A stretch of 64,000 bases of DNA from Bacteroidota bacterium (lineage in GTDB: Bacteria; Bacteroidota; Bacteroidia; Chitinophagales; JADIYW01), in contig JADIYW010000025.1 of NCBI GenBank assembly GCA_016705125.1, forward strand, positions 12,526 through 76,525, written 5' to 3'. The notes under the pieces are model-generated. The model saw nothing but the letters and a program-made list of their open reading frames with translations, did not search any database and was not told where the DNA came from. Made by a program: the position numbers and the translations under genes. This document shows, piece after piece, positions 17,856 to 26,817 of the stretch. Position 1 is the first letter of the stretch. The number at the start of each line of letters is the position of its first letter.

Positions 17856-19139
17856 TTAAAAAAAATTGTATCCCTTTCCCGGAAAATTTGCTTGTGACCC
17901 TAATTCTTCTTCAATCCTCAACAACTGATTGTACTTTGCCATTCTATCTGATCTTGAAGCTGAGCCAGTTTTTATTTGTCCTGTGTGCATAGCTACAGCT
18001 AAATCGGCTATTGTATTATCTTCTGTTTCACCAGAACGATGTGACATAATACTCGTATATTTGTTTGAAGTAGCTAATTGCACAGTATCCATTGTTTCAG
18101 ACAAAGTTCCGATTTGATTTACTTTAACAAGAATTGAATTTCCCACACCTTGTTTAATACCTTCGGCCAAACGTTTTACATTTGTTACAAATAGGTCATC
18201 ACCCACTAATTGGCATTTATTTCCCAATTTTTCGGTAAGTAATTTCCAGCCTGCCCAATCGTCTTCTGCTAATCCATCTTCAATGGAGATAATTGGATAT
18301 TTCTTTACCCATTCTGCCCAATAGTCGACTAATTCAGGCGATGACATTACTCGTTTATCTGATTTTTTGAATATATACTGCTTTTTATTTATGTCGTAAA
18401 ATTCAGATGCCGCTGCATCCATGGCAATCATTACATTTTCACCAGGTATAAATCCTGCACTTTCTATTGCAGTAAGTACTGTTTCAATGGCTTCCTCATT
18501 AGAACGAATATCGGGTGCAAAACCGCCTTCATCTCCTACATTGGTTGAATATCCTTTGCTTTTTAAAACTTTCTTAAGGTGATGAAATATTTCAACGCCC
18601 ATTTGAAGAGAATGAGAAAACGATTCGGCTCCTACTGGAACAACCATAAATTCCTGAAAATCAATCGCATTATCAGCATGCGCACCTCCATTTAAAATAT
18701 TCATTAAAGGTATTGGCAATGTTTTCGCATTTACACCACCAACATATCGATAAAGAGGCAAAGACGCCTCTTGTGCTGCAGCTTTTGCTACTGCAAGCGA
18801 AACTGCAAGGATAGCATTAGCACCCAAATTAGATTTATTCTCTGTACCATCCAAAGCAATTAAAAGGTCGTCTATTCGCCTTTGATCCAATACATGCTCT
18901 CCTTCTAAACAATCGGCGATGGTTTCATTTACATTTTTCACCGCGTTAAGCACTCCTTTTCCTAGGTAGGCAGTACCATTATCTCGTAATTCTGCTGCTT
19001 CATGAATTCCTGTTGATGCACCCGAAGGTACTGCTGCACGCCCAAGAAATCCATTTTCTGTTAATACATCTACTTCTACTGTTGGATTTCCTCTAGAATC
19101 TAAAATTTGACGACCGTGGATAGAGATAATATTGCTCAT
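17856..19139 (-). CDS. eno: Enolase (phosphopyruvate hydratase)
   Basis: 427 aa from the ATG at 19139. A longer frame starts at 19190, but its extra 17 residues are unrelated to enolase and the mapped promoter element (19180-19187) lies inside them, so the short start is right. Signatures: I-L-D-S-R-G-N-P-T-V-E near the N-terminus, A-V-P-S-G-A-S-T-G, S-I-E-D-G-L-A-E-D-D-W-A-G-W, V-G-D-D-L-F-V-T-N and S-H-R-S-G-E-T-E-D-N. It interconverts 2-phosphoglycerate and phosphoenolpyruvate in the cytoplasm. Confidence 0.97.
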   Translation of the reverse strand: MSNIISIHGRQILDSRGNPTVEVDVLTENGFLGRAAVPSGASTGIHEAAELRDNGTAYLGKGVLNAVKNVNETIADCLEGEHVLDQRRIDDLLIALDGTENKSNLGANAILAVSLAVAKAAAQEASLPLYRYVGGVNAKTLPIPLMNILNGGAHADNAIDFQEFMVVPVGAESFSHSLQMGVEIFHHLKKVLKSKGYSTNVGDEGGFAPDIRSNEEAIETVLTAIESAGFIPGENVMIAMDAAASEFYDINKKQYIFKKSDKRVMSSPELVDYWAEWVKKYPIISIEDGLAEDDWAGWKLLTEKLGNKCQLVGDDLFVTNVKRLAEGIKQGVGNSILVKVNQIGTLSETMDTVQLATSNKYTSIMSHRSGETEDNTIADLAVAMHTGQIKTGSASRSDRMAKYNQLLRIEEELGSQANFPGKGYNFF

Positions 19140-19179
19140 TATTGGTTTTATAAAAATTAAATTAACTTGTTTACAACTG

Positions 19180-19199
19180 CAAAAGTACAAAATGTACTT
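19180..19199 (-). promoter_or_regulatory. Enolase promoter -7 element overlapping a palindrome
   Basis: On the minus strand TACTTTTG (19187-19180) fits the Bacteroidota -7 consensus TAnnTTTG, about 40 bp upstream of the enolase ATG. It overlaps a perfect inverted repeat AAGTACA-AAA-TGTACTT at 19183-19199, which could be an operator. No convincing -33 TTG was found at the usual spacing. Confidence 0.55.
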
Positions 19200-19233
19200 G
19201 TTTTTATGAAATTCATTTTTCAGTAAATATAAA

Positions 19234-19266
19234 CAAAAAAAGTCCTACCAAATTGGCAGGACTTTT
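19234..19266 (-). terminator. Terminator downstream of the ompA/HHH unit
   Basis: Minus-strand hairpin AGTCCTGCC / GGTAGGACT (one G-U pair) with an AATTT-type loop, followed by a U-tract from the A-run at 19234-19240. It lies about 30 bp after the stop of the helix-hairpin-helix protein gene and upstream of the enolase promoter. Confidence 0.85.
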
Positions 19267-19295
19267 ATATTTATTCAATTGATACATTAAACGAA

Positions 19296-19940
19296 TTATT
19301 TTCCTCCGTCTAGTTCATCTTGCCAAGCCTTAAGTTCAGCCCATTTACCTTCATAAGCCATTAATGACTGTTTAGGCCATGTACCAGGATCATGTACTTG
19401 GTATTGTTCACCACCTCCATCAAGTATTGCTCTACAAGTTTCAAATGAAGCTTCAGATAGTCCTTTCCAAGTATTAATACCTGCCGCATGAAACAATTCT
19501 TCAATTTTCGGCCCAATACCTTCAACTATTTTCAAGTCATCTTGCTTTATTTTTTTACCATATACACTTGCAGCTAAATCTGCATCAAATGGCAATAGTG
19601 TAACTGATAATTTACTATTTCTACAAGCCTCCAAATCAGCTCTTAATTGAGCAATTGTAGCCAAGTCGGCAGAATTATCTACAGAAACATTTGCATTAGC
19701 CCTTAAAGAAGCTAACTCCGCTTCAAGACTTCCAAATTTTGTTTTCCAACTGTCTACATCACCAGACAAACTATTACTCAAAGATAAATGCTTATCTCTG
19801 TCTTTTGTTAAGTTGCCTAATTGAATGCGTAAATCATCCGAATTGTCATTGCCTTTAGACAATAATTTTCCTAAAAGATATCCTAAAATGGCGCTTATTA
19901 AACCAACTAAAAGTGGTATTAAAATACAAGGTATACACAT
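19296..19940 (-). CDS. Membrane-anchored coiled-coil protein with helix-hairpin-helix domain
   Basis: 214 aa. An N-terminal membrane helix (about 5-28; G-L-I-S-A-I-L-G-Y-L-L-G-K-L-L) is followed by a long coiled coil (about 35-115). A C-terminal helix-hairpin-helix-like domain follows, L-K-I-V-E-G-I-G-P-K-I-E-E-L-F-H-A-A-G-I at about 135-155, with the T-W-K-x-L-S-E-A extension seen in DUF4332/ribosomal L21-like HhH domains. Such HhH modules bind DNA non-specifically, but membrane-anchored versions have no settled role. It is 28 bp downstream of the OmpA-like gene, so an envelope function with that partner is inferred. Confidence 0.7.
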   Translation of the reverse strand: MCIPCILIPLLVGLISAILGYLLGKLLSKGNDNSDDLRIQLGNLTKDRDKHLSLSNSLSGDVDSWKTKFGSLEAELASLRANANVSVDNSADLATIAQLRADLEACRNSKLSVTLLPFDADLAASVYGKKIKQDDLKIVEGIGPKIEELFHAAGINTWKGLSEASFETCRAILDGGGEQYQVHDPGTWPKQSLMAYEGKWAELKAWQDELDGGK

Positions 19941-19968
19941 AATTTATTGTTTTTTTGATTAAAATGAT

Positions 19969-20883
19969 TTATTGAATACTTACAACGGTTCTTCTATTTT
20001 TTGCTTTTCCTTCTTCAGTAGCATTGTCTGCAATTGGCACATCTGGTCCTTTTGATGAACTAATTATTTTGGCATCAGGAATTCCATTCTTTACAAGATA
20101 TTGCTTGGCAAAATCAGCTCTTCCTTGCCCTAATTTTATATTATTTGCTCTATCTCCAGTATTGTCTGTATGGCCAACCGCACTAATATTTGCTGTACTT
20201 ACATGATCTAAATATTTAACCATATCCGCCACTTTTTGTCTCTCTTCGGCAGTCAAATTTACATCAGATTGATTGGTATTGAAATATAAAATTAATGGGT
20301 TTGCATTAATTTTCTCTTTTAAAGCATTCCAATCTTCACCGCTTTTTTCACCTGGTTTTGCTTGCATTATTTCTGACAAGGCAAAATCAATTGGACCTAA
20401 TACAGTATCAACATTCATAGCCCAAGCATCTTTTATTTGACCATCAATTTCCAACCTGTCAGAGGCAATCCCTTTAGAAATTAAATAATTTTTTACATCG
20501 TTGGCACGTGCAAATCCTAAATTGGGAAATGCTGAAGTATTTGTTTCTGCTGAAGTACAATAACCCGTAATGGTACATTTCTGATTTTTGCCTTTAGTAA
20601 GGAATTCACCCAATTGGTCAATACCAAAATTAATTGAATCACTTATTGGCAATAAGTGTCCAAATTCATTCTTAGTAAATCGAAAATTATCATAACTTTC
20701 GTATTTTAACCCATCTCCATTTAAGTTAAAATTGCGATATTCTCCTGAACCATTAGCCTCTACAGCTACTTCTTGGCCAGAATTTGGATTTTTACAACAC
20801 CCACAACAAAACTTCCAGTACAAAAATGTACCTATAAGAATCGTTAGAAGGATGCCTAATAAGTAAGCAACTTTTTTTGACAT
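19969..20883 (-). CDS. OmpA-family protein with two OmpA-like domains
   Basis: 304 aa with an N-terminal membrane helix (about 5-24) followed by C-C-G-C-C. No lipobox-like cleavage site is obvious. A degenerate OmpA-like domain spans about 65-150 (L-P-I-S-D-S-I-N-F, I-T-G-Y-C, L-G-F-A-R-A-N-D-V-K). A canonical one spans about 195-304, with L-Y-F-N-T-N-Q-S-D-V, V-G-H-T-D-N-T-G-D-R-A-N-N and G-P-D-V-P-I-A-D-N-x-T-x-x-G-x-A-K-N-R-R-T. The second domain keeps the peptidoglycan-binding Asp and Arg. It probably tethers envelope to murein. The 5' leader holds an imperfect inverted repeat (TGCCCACCAAT / ATTGGGCAGGCA, 20913-20949) of unknown role. Confidence 0.85.
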   Translation of the reverse strand: MSKKVAYLLGILLTILIGTFLYWKFCCGCCKNPNSGQEVAVEANGSGEYRNFNLNGDGLKYESYDNFRFTKNEFGHLLPISDSINFGIDQLGEFLTKGKNQKCTITGYCTSAETNTSAFPNLGFARANDVKNYLISKGIASDRLEIDGQIKDAWAMNVDTVLGPIDFALSEIMQAKPGEKSGEDWNALKEKINANPLILYFNTNQSDVNLTAEERQKVADMVKYLDHVSTANISAVGHTDNTGDRANNIKLGQGRADFAKQYLVKNGIPDAKIISSSKGPDVPIADNATEEGKAKNRRTVVSIQ

Positions 20884-21041
20884 ATTTATATTTTTTAGTT
20901 AATTAAACATTTTGCCCACCAATGATTGGGGTCTTTTATTGGGCAGGCATTTGGTGAAAAAACTTGTAATTGCTAATACAAGATTGCGGACATGCAAATA
21001 ATTATTCCTTAATTTGAAATTAATGTTAATATTATATTAAC

Positions 21042-21075
21042 AAAAAAAAAGGGTATTGATTTAAAACCAACACCC
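21042..21075 (-). terminator. Terminator of the first FnIII giant gene
   Basis: Minus-strand hairpin GGGTGTTG / CAATACCC (one G-U pair) with a T/A-rich loop, followed by a nine-base U-tract (A-run 21042-21050). It starts 27 bp beyond the stop codon at 21102. Confidence 0.85.
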
Positions 21076-21101
21076 AATTATTTAGTTAATATAGTATAGC
21101 C

Positions 21102-24100
21102 CTATTCTATAATAACTAATTTGCCTAAATATTTTTCTTCTCCATTTGTAATCTCTATAAAGTATAGCCCCCTTGTAACATTTTCCAAAATATAATTTTG
21201 TATATTTTCTCCTTCAAAAGATTCAAACCTATCTTCTTTAACCACCTTTCCTGTTAAATCAAAAATCCTTAATTGGCTATTTGAATTGGATTTTGAATTA
21301 AACTTGATGCTAAATTCAGATTTTGCAGGATTTGGTATAATAGTAATTTTTTGTGGTGTCGTATTTATATTTGAAACTGTTGGAGATTGTTTTCCAATTT
21401 CACCACCGCCTGATTGCAAGACATCTGTTTGGAAGACAAGTCCTCTAACAGGACTTAATCCCTCTTCTCCACAATCACTGGTGATGTCTACCTTATAAGA
21501 ATAAGATTTAGAAGCATCGGAGGCATTTAAACCCCTAATGGTAACCGAATGTTGGTCGCCAGGAACTGAAGTATTGTATGCTGGACCAAAAGTTCCATCA
21601 CGTAACACTTCTCTATATTTGACATAAAATGCTTCAGGCTTGCCTACAATATCCCAATAAATTAACACTTCTGATGGGGTTCGGGCATCCTTAATAGCGA
21701 TCACACCATCTGGACCATTTTTACAATCTCCCCCTTCACCACCTAATCCATTTGGAAGTGTTACAAAACCCCATTGGCTCCAATATGAAGGTGGCATGTC
21801 CTCATTACAATATGACCTTACTGACCATTGATATTTTTTACCTGGCACACAATTATAAATTGTTGCAAAATGCCCCCAATTATAAACATAATTCCAATCT
21901 CCATTACCGCCATCATCTGGATCAATTCTATATCTTATTTCAAATTGTGATGCAGGAGAATCCCAATTACATTTAAATGCAGTGGAAGAAATTGCTTCTT
22001 CATGAAGGTTTGTTGGTGGATATAAATTACAAAATTCATTTCGAGTCCATATTTCTTTAAAGGCAGTATAATCCCCATAACCTCCATTTCCTGATGAGCA
22101 AATTGCTCTAATCCTAAATTTATACTTTGTATTTTGTACTAAACCATCTCGTATGTGTGTGATAATATCCTCCGGGCTTGCAAAACTAATATTAAAAGTC
22201 ACACTACCAAAAGTTGGAGGAAATCCATCGCCTGCTATTGCGCTATATTCTATCTCATAATCTACAGCATTTGCAACTCTTTCCCATTGTAAGGTTACTG
22301 CATTAACTGAATTACTTTCAAGTTGAAATTTATTTATATTAGGCGTTGCACAACCTCCGGTTGTAAATTTGGGTTGTCCACTCCAATCACTTTCCCCAGT
22401 AGAACAAATTGTTTTTACTCGCCAAAAATATTCTGTTCCTAATTCCAGATTACTTAAAGTTAAAACAGATGTGGTGGGTAAAATTTCATAATAATCATAC
22501 ACTCCATTTTCACCTTTTTTAATTTCCAATACCCATTTAATAGGACTCCAACTATTGCTGGTCCAATTAAGAGTGGCTCCATTTGCACTTATATTTGTTA
22601 CAAACAATGCACTTGGTGCATTTAGTGTACAATCATCTTTGGTAATAAACTCTTTTTCTACACTCCATGAGCTCGTATCAGGAGCCAAACAGACCGTTTG
22701 AACAATATATTCGTATTTCTTTCCTTCACCTAATCCCGTTAAATTTAGAATATTGCCACCAATATTTGTAGTCACCCAACTACCCATAGGAGGAGATAAT
22801 TTCCTATATTTTATATTATAAGAAACTGCACCAGGAACAGGATCCCAGCTAATTGAAGCTCCACCAATAACGTTTGACATGGCATTAATTCCATCTGGTA
22901 ATCTGCAACCAATAGTAGTAAAACTTGATAAGTTACTAAATTCTGATTCCCCTGAAGGACAAATTGGTTTTACTTTCCACCAATATTTTGTTTCAGGTTC
23001 TAAATTTATGGCTTGATAGAAATTAGTGCTTACAAAATAAGTTAAACCAGTTGGATTTCCATCTTTTCTGATACTTACTTCGTATTGTGTGGCTTGACTT
23101 ATGGCCGTCCACTCCAATTTAGCAGCATTTTCAGTTATATTATTAGCTATTAAACCTGCAACTGGAACTAAAGTACATGGTGTTTTGACCACAAATGTAG
23201 CAATTGGGCTCCATAAACTTGTATCTGGCGACTGGCAAATACTCTGAATCTGAAATTCATAAGTGGCACCATTGGTTAAAAAATTAATATCCAGCGCATT
23301 GCCCGCAGTACTATTTAATATCCAATTTTGAGTACCAACCAAACGGTATCTAATTTTATAATTAATAGCCACATTAATAGTTGTCCAACTTATAGTCCCT
23401 ACTCCGAGTGCATTTGAAACGCCTTTGATGTTTGTAGGCAATACGCATTCATCCCATGTTTTAAATGATTTAAAAGAATCTGTAAAATCACTCTGACTGG
23501 TGGCGCAATTGTTTTTTACTTTCCAAAAATAGGTAGTACCAGGAGTTAATCCTGTTAATTCTAAAAATGTATTCGTAATATTCAAATTTTTAATCCAAGT
23601 ACTTGAGCCAACTGGTTTGTACCACAATTCGTATGAAGTAGCACCAACTGCTGCTGTCCAGCTTAATTTGGCTTTGGTGCTTGTGATATTAGAACTCACT
23701 AAATTTGTTGGTGGGTTAAAATTACAAGGTGTTAATGTTGTAAAAGGAAAAATAGGACTAAAAGCACTTGAGTCGGGTGCACTACATTTGGCTTGTACTT
23801 TAAAAACATAATTTGTCCCTGGCAACAATCCAGTTAATTTGGTTGAATCATTTGCTACATATTTCGTGGTCCAGATATTGCTACTTGCAAGTTTATATTT
23901 AACTATAAAAAGCCCTACATCGCCTCCACCAGTTTTCCAAACCAAGGTAGCTTTATTTGTGCCCAAATTTTCAACTCCCAAATTTTTTGGTTCTTTACAA
24001 ATCGGATCAGTAATAAACAAAGTACTCGGACTACTAAAATCACTCGCAGATCCATCCATACAAATACTCTTTACTTTCCATAAATATTCTGTATTTGGCA

Positions 24101-26783
24101 TCAAACCATTTAATTTTACAGAAATATTAGGGTTATTTCCTATTGGAAGTGGACCTTTTTGATTTATGCCAATTTTCATACTTGCTGTATCAGGATTTGG
24201 CGCACTTATTATTGTATCATTTCCACTTGTATTTGCTATTGAATCGCAATTCCAATCATTATCTGATACCTTTTTGAAACAAAAAACGTAGGCTAAAACT
24301 GGAGGATTTGGATTACGTTTCCAATTTAGAGTGGCCGAATAGGCCGAAATGTTTGAGGTATTTATACTCGATTGCAAAGGAGGAAAACAACCGCTTAAAG
24401 TAGTAAAAGTAACATTTGCTGAATAAGCACTCTCAAAACCTGAACCACAAATGCTTTTCACCCTCCATTGATAATTAAGACTACCAGTTAAACCTGTAAT
24501 TACAACTGAATTAGAAGTTGGATTTGGTAATACATCAATCCAAGCACCCCAAGTACCATTGGCATTTTTAGGTCGATATTGTACTGAATAGGCCAAGGCA
24601 CCACCTGCAACATCCCAAACCAAATTTGCAGAACTTGAAGTAATATTAATTGTATTCATTCCTGTAGGAAGCTCACATAAAACTGGTATAGTACTAAAAC
24701 TTGTTATCGGTGTTGACCAATTACTTTCTAAAGTAGCCGAACAAACACTTTTTACTTGCCATTGATAAGCATGGTCGGGGGTTAATCCAACTAAGTTATA
24801 AAAATTTGAACCTGCTGAAAACTCTTGCCATGGCCCCCATGCCCCTGTCGCTTCCTTTTCTCTATACTGTACTTTGTATGATAATGCAGATGGGTTAGTT
24901 GTCCATGAAAGTGTAGCCGAAACAGTAGTAATATTGTTTGTAATTGGGCTCGATGGTGGGTTGCAAGTTAAAGATAATGTTTGAAAAACAGGGTTAGGTG
25001 TTGACGAATAATTGCTTTCACTTCCTCCACAAACCGTTTTTATTCTAAAAGTATAACTTTCACTTGAAGACAAACCACTTAATAAATAAATATTAGTTGT
25101 TGGATTAGGATTTACAACAATCCAATTTGCAGCACCAACCATTTTATATTCAACAACATATGAGGATGATGCGCCAACTGAATTCCAATTTAAAACTGCG
25201 GAGTTTGTATTTACATTAGAGGCAAATAAATTGATTGGTGCATCGCAAGTAAGTCCAATTGTAGAAAAATTAATAATTGGTGTTGACCAGTCGCTTTCAA
25301 TGGTTGGAGAACAAATAGATTTAACTTGCCATTGATAATCTTGACTTGGCAAAAGGGTAGAAATAGTTAATGAGTTTGTAACACTTGGCGCACTCACCCA
25401 AGCCTCCCAAGCACCGCTAGAATTTTTTTTCCTATACTGTACCATATAAGAAAGGGCTGAGGGAACTGCATTCCAATTAAAGGTTGCTGCTGTCGGGGTA
25501 ATATTAGTAGTATTTCCACCAGTCGGAATATTACAGTTAAGTGTTGTGAATAAAATTGATGGACTTGACCAAGCACTTTCTGTAGTGGGTGAACAAACTG
25601 ATTTCACTTCCCATTGATAATTTTTATCCATAGTTAGGCCAGTCGCAGTGAATGAGTTTACGATGCTATTTCCCAAAATCCATGGCCCCCAAGCGCCAGT
25701 TGGTTGTTTCTCTCTATATTGAATTTTATAAGAAGTAGCTCCGGGTACAGTTGCCCATCCGAAAATGGCAGAATTTATAGTAATTCCAGTAGTCGTTTGG
25801 GAAATTGGAACATCACAAGTTAAAGGGTTGGTTTGAAAAGTAGGGTTAGGCGTTGCAGAATAGGCACTTTCTGTGCCATTGCAAATTGTTTTTATTCTAT
25901 ATACATAAATTGAACCTGGTGTTAAACCCACTAAATTTACACTATTCGTAGTTGGATTAGGGGAGAAAATAGTAAAATTAGGATTTGAGTTTAACCTATA
26001 TTCAAATTGATAGGAAATAGCTCCATTAGAAACTGCCCAGTTAATAGTTGCACTATTTATTGTAATATTTGTAGCTGTAAATCCTGATGGCACTGCACAA
26101 GGACTCAGCGTAGAAAAGCCAATTATTGGAGTTGACCAATTACTTTCTCCAGTACTACATACCGTTTTTACTTGCCATTGGTAATCACTTGATGGGATTA
26201 AGCCGTTGGCATTAAATGAAATTCCTGTTGGGTCTGGAGTAGGATTTTGCCAGATATCCCAGCTTCCATTTGACAACTTAATTCTATATCTCACCTTATA
26301 GGATTGTGCGCCAACGACTGAAGTCCAATTAAAAGTAGCACTTGTGGTTGTGATGGCTGTAGTAGTGGTATTTGTAGGGTCAAGACATGAATTGAGTGCA
26401 GTGGTAAAGGTATTATTTGCACTATAAGCAGAATTACCACTTGGGCATTTTGACTTAACTTTATATTGGTAAATAGAGCTTGGGGTAAGACCCGTCAGGT
26501 TCAAAGAATTTGTAGGAGATTGTGTGGTTATCCAGGAACCTCCATTTATTTTATGAGCAAATTCATATCCCGTCGCACCATTTACTGGATCACATCCAAC
26601 CGTAGCAGTAGTGCTAGTAATATTAGAATGCACTAAATTTGTTGGAACATCACAAGCTAAAGTTTTTTTCAAAACCAAGGTTTCAAAATTAGCATTTATT
26701 CCTAATCCAATCTCTTTCGCCCCTAGGGTGAAAAATGTATTTATAACAAATATAAATCCTACAATAATTTTTAAATTTTTCAT
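21102..26783 (-). CDS. Giant secreted protein, 18 fibronectin-III-like repeats, T9SS sorting domain
   Basis: 1893 aa from the ATG at 26783, chosen because a signal peptide (M-K-N-L-K-I-I-V-G-F-I-F-V-I-N) starts there; an ATG 42 bp upstream overlaps the previous gene's stop. I count 18 repeats of about 95 residues, each opening with C-x-x-P or similar, then N-I-T-x-x-x-A-x-x-x-W, Y-x-x-x-Y/F and Y-x-W-x-V-K-S-x-C. Repeat 1 has Cys where others have the core Trp. Repeat 9 (about 798-905) has a long insertion. The last ~80 residues (I-I-P-N-P-A-K-S-E-F ... G-K-L-V-I-I-E) are a type A sorting domain, so it should be exported by T9SS and attached to the cell surface or released. An adhesin-like role is inferred. 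Confidence 0.88.
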   Translation of the reverse strand: MKNLKIIVGFIFVINTFFTLGAKEIGLGINANFETLVLKKTLACDVPTNLVHSNITSTTATVGCDPVNGATGYEFAHKINGGSWITTQSPTNSLNLTGLTPSSIYQYKVKSKCPSGNSAYSANNTFTTALNSCLDPTNTTTTAITTTSATFNWTSVVGAQSYKVRYRIKLSNGSWDIWQNPTPDPTGISFNANGLIPSSDYQWQVKTVCSTGESNWSTPIIGFSTLSPCAVPSGFTATNITINSATINWAVSNGAISYQFEYRLNSNPNFTIFSPNPTTNSVNLVGLTPGSIYVYRIKTICNGTESAYSATPNPTFQTNPLTCDVPISQTTTGITINSAIFGWATVPGATSYKIQYREKQPTGAWGPWILGNSIVNSFTATGLTMDKNYQWEVKSVCSPTTESAWSSPSILFTTLNCNIPTGGNTTNITPTAATFNWNAVPSALSYMVQYRKKNSSGAWEAWVSAPSVTNSLTISTLLPSQDYQWQVKSICSPTIESDWSTPIINFSTIGLTCDAPINLFASNVNTNSAVLNWNSVGASSSYVVEYKMVGAANWIVVNPNPTTNIYLLSGLSSSESYTFRIKTVCGGSESNYSSTPNPVFQTLSLTCNPPSSPITNNITTVSATLSWTTNPSALSYKVQYREKEATGAWGPWQEFSAGSNFYNLVGLTPDHAYQWQVKSVCSATLESNWSTPITSFSTIPVLCELPTGMNTINITSSSANLVWDVAGGALAYSVQYRPKNANGTWGAWIDVLPNPTSNSVVITGLTGSLNYQWRVKSICGSGFESAYSANVTFTTLSGCFPPLQSSINTSNISAYSATLNWKRNPNPPVLAYVFCFKKVSDNDWNCDSIANTSGNDTIISAPNPDTASMKIGINQKGPLPIGNNPNISVKLNGLMPNTEYLWKVKSICMDGSASDFSSPSTLFITDPICKEPKNLGVENLGTNKATLVWKTGGGDVGLFIVKYKLASSNIWTTKYVANDSTKLTGLLPGTNYVFKVQAKCSAPDSSAFSPIFPFTTLTPCNFNPPTNLVSSNITSTKAKLSWTAAVGATSYELWYKPVGSSTWIKNLNITNTFLELTGLTPGTTYFWKVKNNCATSQSDFTDSFKSFKTWDECVLPTNIKGVSNALGVGTISWTTINVAINYKIRYRLVGTQNWILNSTAGNALDINFLTNGATYEFQIQSICQSPDTSLWSPIATFVVKTPCTLVPVAGLIANNITENAAKLEWTAISQATQYEVSIRKDGNPTGLTYFVSTNFYQAINLEPETKYWWKVKPICPSGESEFSNLSSFTTIGCRLPDGINAMSNVIGGASISWDPVPGAVSYNIKYRKLSPPMGSWVTTNIGGNILNLTGLGEGKKYEYIVQTVCLAPDTSSWSVEKEFITKDDCTLNAPSALFVTNISANGATLNWTSNSWSPIKWVLEIKKGENGVYDYYEILPTTSVLTLSNLELGTEYFWRVKTICSTGESDWSGQPKFTTGGCATPNINKFQLESNSVNAVTLQWERVANAVDYEIEYSAIAGDGFPPTFGSVTFNISFASPEDIITHIRDGLVQNTKYKFRIRAICSSGNGGYGDYTAFKEIWTRNEFCNLYPPTNLHEEAISSTAFKCNWDSPASQFEIRYRIDPDDGGNGDWNYVYNWGHFATIYNCVPGKKYQWSVRSYCNEDMPPSYWSQWGFVTLPNGLGGEGGDCKNGPDGVIAIKDARTPSEVLIYWDIVGKPEAFYVKYREVLRDGTFGPAYNTSVPGDQHSVTIRGLNASDASKSYSYKVDITSDCGEEGLSPVRGLVFQTDVLQSGGGEIGKQSPTVSNINTTPQKITIIPNPAKSEFSIKFNSKSNSNSQLRIFDLTGKVVKEDRFESFEGENIQNYILENVTRGLYFIEITNGEEKYLGKLVIIE

Positions 26784-26817
26784 CTCTTTTCGTTTAATTT
26801 TGAATTGGTCAGTTTTC

